Source of the DNA: Nemertoderma westbladi
Lineage: Eukaryota; Xenacoelomorpha; Nemertodermatida; Nemertodermatidae
Reading direction: 5' to 3'
Length of the DNA stretch: 23,029 nt
Assembly: GCA_032718475.1 (NCBI GenBank)
Contig: JAUCBJ010000925.1
Coordinates: 1-23,029 of the forward strand
Shown: in pieces, positions 10,531 through 19,400 of the stretch
Layout of the letters: every line of letters begins with the position of its first letter
How positions within the stretch are numbered: the first letter of the stretch is position 1
Made by a program: the position numbers and the translations under genes
The notes under the pieces: model-generated
Seen by the model: the letters and a program-made list of their open reading frames with translations, nothing else
Told to the model about the DNA's origin: nothing
Database searches by the model: none

Positions 10531-10766
10531 TGCAAGTGTTGAAAAGTATCTTAAACTAATTGGTAATAATGTTTAAAAAATATATAAATGTTGATAATAA
10601 TTTAACAAACTAATTACAGCTATTAAACTAGATATGAACCTTGTAATTCCGGTAAAATTCCGGCCGGAATTGACCCCATTCCGGCAATTCCGGCCGGAAC
10701 CGGAATCGGGCAAAAACCGCCGGAATTCCGGCCGGAACGGAATTCCGGGACATCCCTACTGTGTGT

Positions 10767-11246
10767 GTACATACTCGATTTATTAGCGTCACTCCAGCGT
10801 TTCCCCACTTTATTAGACGATGTGATGTTATGTTGTATGGATAAATGGTACAATGTGTTGGACAAAAATGACGCGAGTTGTAAAAAAAATGACTTGTACA
10901 CATTTGTAAACCTTGGATACCGGCACACTTTTTCAATTGTTTTATATCAAACAAGTTTGTAGGGGAAAACATAAATTCTGAGCCACCCCTTAAAGAGACA
11001 GGAGGTAATAATATATTTCTATATTTCAAGTGATTATTGAGATTTGTTTATTGTGTGATTAAGATTTAGCTGTAGCCGATTCCAAGTCAATTAAAATTAT
11101 AACCAGAGTACTGGACGTGTTTATAGTTAAGGTAAACAGTTAGTCGTGTTATTGAAGATTTCCAATCGATCACAAACTCATACCGGTACTCCAATAATAC
11201 GATTACTACTACTATCTACTACTATCTACTATTTTCTATCTCTTAG
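10767..11246 (+). other. Rest of UBXN1-like intron 1
   Basis: No gene or clear element is seen. A short TACTACTATC repeat lies just before the acceptor (about 11201-11230). Confidence 0.5.
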
Positions 11247-11386
11247 AATCGAGCGGAGAAACTGAAAGCAAAGACACTGATGGCGATTCTCCTATGCCGG
11301 AAACGGAAGACCCAACCGCGACCTCGCCCCCATTGGTTGCGAAGTCGTTAGTCTGCCAAGACTGTAACAAAGTGTTGCGTAATGAG
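11247..11386 (+). CDS. UBXN1: UBXN1-like protein, second coding exon
   Basis: The acceptor CTCTTAG ends at 11246 and the donor GAG|GTGAGA lies at 11387. With one base carried from exon 1 the exon gives 47 codons: an acidic Ser/Thr/Pro-rich linker (SSGETESKDTDGDSP onward), then SLVCQDCNKVLRNE. This C-x2-C half of a zinc-finger-like segment directly precedes the HxxRTGH part in non-mammalian UBXN1 proteins (recalled family pattern), so the partner histidines should be in exon 3. Phases match exactly (1 in, 0 out), supporting the exon call. No exon 3 is recognisable in the rest of the window, so it likely lies beyond the right edge. Confidence 0.8.
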
Positions 11387-11404
11387 GTGAGACCCGAACT
11401 ACTG

Positions 11405-13147
11405 TTTAGTACCGACTAACTGCAGTTTAGTACCGACTAACTACAGTTTAGTACCGACTAACTGCAGTTTAGTACCGACTAACTGCAGTTTAGTACCGAC
11501 TAACTGCAGTTTAGTACCGACTAACTGCAGTTTAGTACCGACTAATTACAGTTTAGTACCAACTAACTGCAGTTTAGTACCGACTAATTACAGTTTAGTA
11601 CCAACTAACTGCAGTTTAGTACCGACTAACTACAGTTTAGTACCAACTAACTGCAGTTTAGTACCGACTAACTGCAGTTTAGTACCGACTAACTGCAGTT
11701 TAGTACCGACTAACTGCAGTTTAGTACCGACTAACTGCAGTTTAGTACCGACTAATTACAGTTTAGTACCAACTAACTGCAGTTTAGTACCGACTAACTG
11801 CAGTTTAGTACCGACTAACTGCAGTTTAGTACCGACTAACTGCAGTTTAGTACCGACTAACTGCAGTTTAGTACCGACTAACTGCAGTTTAGTACCGACT
11901 AATTACAGTTTAGTACCAACTAACTGCAGTTTAGTACCGACTAACTGCAGTTTAGTACCGACTAACTGCAGTTTAGTACCGACTAACTGCAGTTTAGTAC
12001 CGACTAACTGCAGTTGAGTACCGACTAACTGCAGTTTAGTACCGACTAACTGCAGTTTAGTACCGACTAACTACAGTTTAGTACCAACTAACTGCAGTTT
12101 AGTACCGACTAACTGCAGTTTAGTACCAACTAACTGCAGTTTAGTACCGACTAGCTGCAGTTTAGTACCGACTAGCTGCAGTTTAGTACCGGCTAACTGC
12201 AGTTTAATACCGACTAACTGCAGTGTAGTACCGACTAACTGCAGTTTAGTACTGACTAACTGCAGTTTAATACAGACTAACTGCAGTGTAGTACCGACTA
12301 ACTGCAGTTTAGTACTGACTAACTGCAGTTTAATACAGACTAACTGCAGTTGAGTACCGACTAACTGCAGTTTAGTACTGACTAACTGCAGTTTAGTACC
12401 GACTAACTGCAGTTTAATACAGACTAACTGCAGTTTAGTACCGACTAACTGCAGTTTAGTACCGACTAACTGCAGTGTAGTACCGACTAACTGCAGTTTA
12501 GTACTGACTAACTGCAGTTGAGTACCGACTAACTGCAGTTTAATACAGACTAACTGCAGTTTAGTACCGACTAACTGCAGTTTAGTACCGACTAACTGCA
12601 GTGTAGTACCGACTAACTGCAGTTTAGTACTGACTAACTGCAGTTTAGTACCGACTAACTGCAGTGTAGTACCGACTAACTGCAGTTTAGTACCGACTAA
12701 CTGCAGTTTAGTACCGACTAACTGCAGTTTAATACAGACTAACTGCAGTTTAGTACCGACTAACTGCAGTTTAGTACCGACTAACTGCAGTGTAGTACCG
12801 ACTAACTGCAGTTTAGTACTGACTAACTGCAGTTTAATACAGACTAACTGCAGTTGAGTACCGACTAACTGCAGTTTAATACAGACTAACTGCAGTTTAG
12901 TACCGACTAACTGCAGTTTAGTACCGACTAACTGCAGTGTAGTACCGACTAACTGCAGTTTAGTACTGACTAACTGCAGTTTAGTACCGACTAACTGCAG
13001 TGTAGTACCGACTAACTGCAGTTTAGTACTGACTAACTGCAGTTTAGTACCGACTAACTGCAGTTTAATACCGACTAACTGCAGTTTAGTACCGACTAAC
13101 TGCAGTTTAGTACCGGCTAACTACAGTTTAGTACCGTCTTGCTGTAG
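11405..13147. repeat. Minisatellite: 83 copies of a 21-bp unit, no length changes
   Basis: The unit runs TTTAGTACCGAC then TAACTGCAG. It repeats in exact 21-base steps from 11405 to 13147, i.e. 83 copies, with only substitutions and no indels; the last copy is degenerate. Each unit has GTAC and the palindrome AACTGCAGTT (a PstI site in most copies). In the left half, variants with AATTACAG or AACTACAG are always followed by a unit with ACCAAC. From about 12200 a block of variants (AATACAG, two consensus units, TGTAGTACC, AGTACTG) recurs, i.e. higher-order repeats. It lies in UBXN1-like intron 2, starting 18 bases after the exon 2 end. Confidence 0.97.
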
Positions 13148-14252
13148 TTAGAAGATATCGGGGAAGGTGTGGAACACGATCCACTAGATGCTCTTCTCTC
13201 TTACCTGTTAGCTGTAAGGTAGGGAACTCGCTACACTAACTCCCAGGGTCGAATACTCTCACTATCCAACCCTTTTCTTTACTCCGCCAGCATATGCCAG
13301 GTTCCCATCACAGCTGGGTGGTCTGAAGCCCGCCTTACTGAGTTTAGTTTCAGCTGACTGTAAGAATTGAGATCAAGTACCGGTAGGCCTATTATAGCTA
13401 TGATATAGTACTATTTATCTTATTTTCTTATTACATGAAATATGGTTGACATCCTCGTCAATAATAATTTAGATTCTTTAAGACCCAAATGTCCAAAGTG
13501 TATGTAAATAGAATAATTATTAAAATATTAATTATAAATTTATATCTTTATTATAAATTAATAAATTAATATAATTATTAAAATATAATAATAATTAATA
13601 TCAGCTGGAATTGCATCATTAAAGTATTGTCTCACTGCCTCTAGGTTTCGTCACTAAGTATTTATTTGTCTGGTGAGGTCTAATCAAGCACAGAATATGA
13701 GTTGTTCTATCTGGACGGCTTCCTTTTCCTCTTTCTTTTTGGTATTAAACAACTTGACAGGACTTTGAGTTTCCGTGCAAGGCTGTTCCTTTTCAATGGT
13801 AACGGGATTGCTTTCTTTATTTCCCGTCTATTTTTTTCTTCATTATACAATTGATCGATTCGCCTTTCTTTTTCATCTAAAATTTCTCCATATCGAATTT
13901 CTAGACAAACAGAACGTTACCACATTTAATAATCAATCATATTATTATAAATGGTTCCCAAGTGAAAGTTATTCGGTCTTTCTCTGTACTGTTTTACCCC
14001 GTGGCGTACCAAGTAGAAACGTACCGGTATTATGAGGAAAAAGAGATTCTGAGAAAAACGCATTTAAAGTTTCGTGAAAAGTAATACAATTAATGTAATA
14101 TTATTAGTTTAGATCAAAATTGTACGACCTTTCCAGCGGCCAGATTTTCAGAAAAGTTACTTAATATCTTAAAATGTTATGTCGGTCTGTCTGACGGTTT
14201 GTTTGTCCGTCTTTTCTAATATTATGCTGTAGAATCATAAGCACAATAATTT
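13148..14252. other. Non-coding stretch with AT-rich tract
   Basis: No gene seen. 13148-13370 is of balanced base composition and contains, on the minus strand, CACCCAGCTGTGATGGGAAC, which looks like the body of a SINE, but I cannot place it firmly. 13500-13605 is almost pure A/T with repeated AATTATTAAAATAT. The frame at 13775-14035 resembles no protein family. Confidence 0.5.
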
Positions 14253-14795
14253 GCTAAAAGCTTCACCTTAGGGGGTTTTCCAATTCCGTGATATAATTTC
14301 CGATGTCAGTTTTCATGTTTGTCGGAATCTAGTAAGGTAACTAATTTGGTATAATTTTCGACTTGGGTTGTTTCCAGGTCGGTGATCGTGATGTATTCAT
14401 TTCCGATGTCAGTTTTCAAGTTTGACAGAATCTAGCCTGTCTGTCTTTCTGTCTGTCAAAATATAAGAAGCCCCCCAACGTGCTAATATTTTAGCTACCG
14501 GTGTATTTGTGGTCTGTGAATTTATTGTTGATGTTATTTTTAATGTTTGGTTGAATCTTTGGGAGAGTCAGACAAACTGACAGACATACAGAAAGACTTG
14601 ATTCCACCATCATGAAAACTATTCCTCTACCTGGAAAACGCCCTCAAGTCGATAATGTTTGCAAATTAGTGATTGCGCTTTCTTATATTTGACAGTCAAC
14701 AGACAGACAGACATACATACTAGATTCCGACAACATGATAACCTACATCAGAAATGAAATCACCGAATAGGAAAACCTCATCATAAATTTTAGCG
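14253..14795. mobile_element. Foldback-type inverted repeat element
   Basis: The outer arms, 14253-14334 and 14719-14795, are inverted copies: GCTAAAA, then GGTTTTCC, TTCCGATGTCAG (left) against TTCTGATGTAGG (right), then GTCGGAATCTAGTA. A second, direct copy of the left arm sits at about 14371-14435 (CCGATGTCAGTTTTCAAG). A weaker inverted partner lies at about 14583-14640. TGTC/GACA microsatellite stretches separate the arms. This layered symmetry fits a foldback element or a large, degenerate MITE. No coding sequence and no clear target duplication were found. Confidence 0.6.
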
Positions 14796-14907
14796 TTGTG
14801 ATGAGCCTCATTATTGTCAGACACTCAGACTACGTCATTATCAAGCAAACAGTCGGCTGAAGCAGGAGGCGACCCGAAGGCTCCTCTTTCGATAGCTGCT
14901 ACCCGAA

Positions 14908-15045
14908 GGTAGGGATGGGCGTTACTTAATTTAACTGGTACTCATTGTATCGACCCCAGTGGATGAATGGCCGAGTGGACCCTGGCGGGGCTGAACCTAC
15001 AACCAATAGATTGCAGGCCCGGCGCTCAACCAACTGGAGCGAGAA
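14908..15045 (-). mobile_element. tRNA-derived SINE (reverse orientation)
   Basis: On the minus strand a tRNA-like head reads GCTCCAGTTGGTTGAGCG (A-box region), then GGTTCAGCCCC (a slightly changed B box). It is followed by a body containing CGGCCATTCATCC, GGGGTCGATA and ATGAGTACCAG. That body motif set is shared by widespread invertebrate tRNA-SINEs (seen for example in cephalopod SINEs, from memory). The element ends near 14908. It is probably 3'-truncated and boundaries are approximate. Confidence 0.7.
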
Positions 15046-15164
15046 TGTTCAAGCTATGATATTTTGTCAAACTACCCTGTAGTTTTTCAGATTTTCCAAA
15101 GGGAATAGTAGATCTAGAGCTTAAACCAAATATACCATTAGAAATCGTACTATTTGTATATTTA

Positions 15165-15312
15165 CAGTATTTACAGTATTCCAAAAATTTAATTTTTTGG
15201 TTTAATTTTGCCTTTTTAGTTTAAAAAGGTTTAAAAAGGTTTTTTGGTTTAATTTTTTGGTTTAATTTTGGTTAATTTTTTGATTTAATTAATGATTAAA
15301 ATTTAATCATTA
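15165..15312. repeat. AT-rich simple repeat (TTTTTTGGTTTAA unit)
   Basis: Repeats of TTTTTTGGTTTAATTTT and GTTTAAAAAG, irregular in length. No function seen. 15313-15558 holds nothing I recognise. Confidence 0.75.
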
Positions 15313-15558
15313 TACGTTTCTACTTGGAACGCATTGTGTTTGGGCATCTTCATTATACTTAAGTACCTATGCAAAAAGTAACCATCGAAATATGAAAATA
15401 TTTTTTGTAGAATTTCTAAAATGTTATTATTTCATATTATATCGGAAGATAACAGAAGTGGGAAAGGTTGACAAAACTTCATCCACTGCTCAACGGCGTC
15501 AATGTCTGCACTGCGTACACAAATACTATATCATACATTTAATATCAATATTCAATAA

Positions 15559-15888
15559 TGTTACAGGGCTGCACGGCATTTCTGCAGTGTGAATTCCAAA
15601 GATAAAGAAATGAGTTATTTCAACATCAGTCAAAATATTTATTCGGCAGTTAGGCCTACTTAGTTAGATAGGCATTGCAACAGCAACAAAATACATAACC
15701 CCAGCAGACAGACAGACGAACCTAGTATATATATCTAAATATAAAACCGTACCGGTATCGGCATATCTACACTCCCTGACTCTTTCTAAACATCACCCTT
15801 CTATCCCATTCCACAAAAATCATACAGTACTATATATGGGTCAATAATAAATAAAATAGGGTGGTCCCCTTATCATATTACACAGTCA
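15559..15888 (-). repeat. 3' LTR of the retrotransposon (330 bp)
   Basis: It starts TGTTACAGGG and ends TTACACAGTCA, giving the canonical TG...CA. It carries 15 extra bases (about 15581-15595) missing from the other LTR. On the element strand an AATAAA lies at 15643-15638, and TATATA-rich stretches at about 15725-15735 and 15830-15836 could serve as TATA box. Confidence 0.9.
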
Positions 15889-15899
15889 CCCCGCCAAGA
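15889..15899 (-). other. Polypurine tract (plus-strand primer)
   Basis: On the element strand TCTTGGCGGGG directly precedes the LTR start TGACTGTG. A G-rich run ending at the 3' LTR is the expected position for the plus-strand primer. It is shorter and less pure than many, but it fits the LTR boundary deduced from TG...CA. Confidence 0.65.
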
Positions 15900-16428
15900 A
15901 AATGGTCATCGTCCCTGATGATGTAAAAAAAAATACAGTTTTAAAACTATACAAAAACTATATATATAGAAACACTAAAGCATTCTTAAATCACGTCTGA
16001 TTAGGCTTCAACAAACAAGAAAAAAAAACTGTGTCTCAGCTTCTATAAAAGTCCGAACACCACTGAAACTTGACAATCGATCTAATTACTAACTGGCCAG
16101 GAAAGCAATCTAAACATCGATATCAAAAACAGGAAAGAGCATTCAAATTAATGCTACTAATATATCAGTCCACAAACTGAAAGTAACCCTTCTAATTAAG
16201 AATATGAAACATTCCAAATTGAACAACATAGTAAAGCAATATTATTTCAATCGCCATTAAACAAAGATAAATAAAGAAAAAATGCCAACTTTGGGCAATA
16301 TAAAGATATACAAAAACCTAAACTTTATAAACAAAAAAATGAACAAGTTTTTAAAAGTTTAACAAACTTAGGGCAGTGAGTGGTAAGGCATATAAGACGG
16401 TTGGAGCTGAAAATTATGTAACAATGTA
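15900..16428 (-). other. 3' non-coding region of the retrotransposon
   Basis: About 530 AT-rich bases between the pol stop and the polypurine tract, with several A runs on the + strand. No open frame of useful length and no envelope-like protein were seen. Confidence 0.7.
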
Positions 16429-19400
16429 CTATAATATAACTGGGGAGACAACATAAATAATTGCTGCAGGACTGAATTCAGAACAATAAGTAGGATTGAC
16501 AGGACAATCGTGCTGCTGAACATGGGGGTAATTAATAAAAGCTGGGGAATTTGCAGAAATATACTGCAAATGAGTAACCCCAGGTGACGGTGTTGGTTGA
16601 TGACTACGCAGTTGATAAGGACTTCTTAGTGGATGTTGCCAACGATGTCCACGGCGACGTGCTGCAACATTAGGGTTCTCCAATCCTCGACCTGCACCAT
16701 TATTACCACACGGTTGAAATGGAGAAGCTGCTGGATTCAATTCCGGGGGTAAATGAACAGTAGAGTTCGTTATAATTGAGTCATCAATCTCGGAAATGTT
16801 ACGGCGAGGAGGTAATAAACCGATATATCCCTCATCATCATCAGAACTATCCATAGATTCTGGTTGGATAGGCTTATTATGATGGTTAGGTTTAGGCTTG
16901 AGTTGTGTTGTCTTGATGGCTGGTTTCATATGTTTACCATTGTGAACATGTTGATCCATATTCAAATAATAGCAGGGGAACAACATATTTCTATGAAGAG
17001 TTCGTGTTACAGAAGGATTAGATTCTACAATGACCTCATAGACTGGATTCTCTCCAAAACGTTTTTTGACAATATAAACATCCTTTGACCAGTATGATTG
17101 GATCTTTCTATGTGGTTGGTTGGGCTTTGTAGATTTGACCAAGACACGATCACCAATATCTATATCATGTCCTCTAACACGCTTATTATATTGCTCTGCA
17201 CCATGGTCACCTCCTTGTTTACTATGTTTCTCAGCTAACTTGTATGCTTCAGCCATCGCCTGTTTATACCTATCAGCATACTTTGAAGGTGAAGTCACGT
17301 TCTCTTCCTCACTTGTCTCACAATCCTGGAAAACCAAATCAATAGGCAGACGCGGTGATCGCCCAAAAAGCAAATAAAATGGAGCAAATCCTGTAGAAGA
17401 ATGGCGCGTACAGTTATATGCATGCACCACTTTATTCAGATGCTTGGGCCAATGTACCTTCTCAATGTCAGTTAAATTTCTCAACATGTTAAGTAGAGTT
17501 CTATTGAAACGTTCAGTCTTTCCATCACACATGGGATGATAGGGTGTTGTTCTAGAACGCTTTATACCTGTCATTTCAGCTAAACATTTAAACAGTTTAT
17601 TATCAAATTCACGTCCCTGATCATGCAAGATACGATGCGGGAATCCATAACGAGGTATAAATTCGTTGAAGAGCTTCTCAGCAGCTGTTTTACTTTCCTT
17701 ATTTCTTGTTGGATAACATTCAGCATGTCGTGTGAAATGATCTACTAGGACTAGTATGTACTTAAAGCCTGTCTTTTGAGTCTGATTTTCAACTAGCAGA
17801 AAATCTAGAGAAATTAATTCAAATGGTTTAGTAGTATGAATTGAAACCATTGGAGCCCTATCAAGGATGTTTGGACGTCTTCGCTGAAGACATGGACATC
17901 TCCTATTGATATATGTTTCAACATCAGCTGTCATTCGTGGCCAATAAAAACGATCTCGTATTAAACTCAATGTTCTTTCAACAGCTGGATGGCCCATTTT
18001 AACATGTAATTCATCTAATACAAAGTCTTTATAGCACCTTGGAAGAACCAACTGCGATGATTGATTAAACTTACGATATAAAAGGCCATTCTTTATAAAA
18101 AGCTTGCGAGATTCTTTCAACAATAACTTCACATCTGGTTCTATACTCTCGCCAAACTTAGAGTCATCGCCATTTCTTTCCATCTTCTTAAGTACAGGAC
18201 CAATAACAGGATCTGAAAGTTGGCTATGTCGCAGTTCATTTAGTGGAATATGATGAAGAGTTTCTCGGTTAATTTCTTGATCATTCAAATCAGTACTATA
18301 CAATTCAACTGAAATTGGAGCCACAAACAATTCCTCATAATGTTGTATTGAATCAAGATATGCTTTAAGAAAATCACCTGATAATACTTCTACTTCGCTA
18401 CTATCAGTAGAATTATTCAATAAACTTGGCAATCGTGATAGAAAATCAGCATCAACATTACTCTTACCAGATCTGTAAATAATATCAAAATTAAAATCAC
18501 TCAATTCTGAAACCCATCGAAGCCCTGTTGCATTTAGCTTCGCTGTAGACATAACATATACAAGAGGATTATTATCGGTATAAACACTGAACTTTGGAGC
18601 ATATAACAAGTAATCCCTAAATTTCTCAGTGATGAGCCACTTTAATGCTAAAAATTCTAGCTTTCCTGAATGCAAGTGATAGTTTTTCTCAGCCTGGGTC
18701 AATGATCGTGAGGCAAAAGCAATAACGCGCAGCTTATCATCTGCCTGTTTCTGATACAATACTCCTCCAAGCCCATGATTACTAGCATCAGTTGTTATAA
18801 TAAATGGTTTCTCAAAATCAGGGTAGGCCATTATTTCAGATCCAACTACTTCATTTACAAGTGAATGTAGTGTCTTTAAATGTTCATTATTTAACTGAAT
18901 TTTATCACTAGAAAGCCTTTGGCCTGTCCTTGTCTTCTTAACAGTTTTGTCACCAGTCTTTAATATATCATAAAGATTAGCCACCTTCTGCGCAAAGTTT
19001 CGAATAAATCGGCGATAATAACTAAGGAAACCTAGCACACGGCGTAGGTCACCTACAGTCTCTATATTCGAATCTTTGATCTTCAATACATCATCTTTAA
19101 CCATAGGATCTATATAATATCCACTGGAACTAACCATAAATCCCAGAAATTTAACTTGATGACGGAACAATATGCATTTCTCTATTTTCAGCTTGGCTCC
19201 AACTTCTCGTAATTTCTTAAATGCCATCTTTATGGTTTCCAAATGTTGTTCAAAAGTTGTATCATACAACAAAGTATCATCTTGAAATGGGTTACAACAT
19301 TCATCTCGCATATCCTCAAAAGTATCCTCCATCTTTCGCTGAAAACAACTAGGACCATTTGAAATTCCAAACGGAATCCGTATCCATTGGTATTGGCCCC

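Larger units (their letters stand above)
8943..10758. mobile_element. Non-autonomous hAT element, 1816 bp, 8-bp target duplication
   Basis: The ends are perfect 17-bp inverted repeats: TAGGGATGTCCCGGAAT at 8943 and its reverse complement ending at 10758. Both are flanked by the 8-bp direct repeat CTGTGTGT (8935-8942 and 10759-10766). An 8-bp duplication and TAGGGATGTCCCG-type ends are typical of the hAT superfamily. Dense CCGGAATTCCGG/CCGGCCGG subterminal repeats lie inside both ends (about 8970-9045 and 10645-10750). No transposase frame is present. A Harbinger-type MITE and a tRNA-derived SINE have landed inside it. Confidence 0.85.
8576..11246 (+). other. UBXN1-like intron 1 (2.67 kb), mostly transposon
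   Basis: The intron runs from GTGAGT to CTCTTAG, phase 1. About 68% of it is a single hAT element (8943-10758) with other elements nested inside. The remaining DNA includes an AT-rich imperfect palindrome at 8770-8803 (TTGATTAATTA ... TTATTAATCAA). Removing the hAT element and one target-duplication copy leaves an intron of about 850 bases. Confidence 0.8.

Noticed and set aside
11406-12015. Open frame through the minisatellite (heptapeptide repeat, SLVPTNC)
   Set aside because: 21 is a multiple of 3, so an open frame follows by chance. TGA variants interrupt it at about 12014 and later, it has no start, and it lies in an intron out of frame with the exon.
11405-13147. CRISPR-like array
   Set aside because: Units are contiguous 21-mers without spacers, in an animal intron. 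This is a minisatellite.
13775-14035. 86-residue frame
   Set aside because: No family resemblance; an AT-rich chance frame.
15889-16428. Envelope gene of a retrovirus-like element
   Set aside because: The interval between pol and the 3' LTR is about 540 AT-rich bases without a usable frame.
16864-17377. Plus-strand frames inside pol
   Set aside because: Antisense shadows of the intact minus-strand pol.
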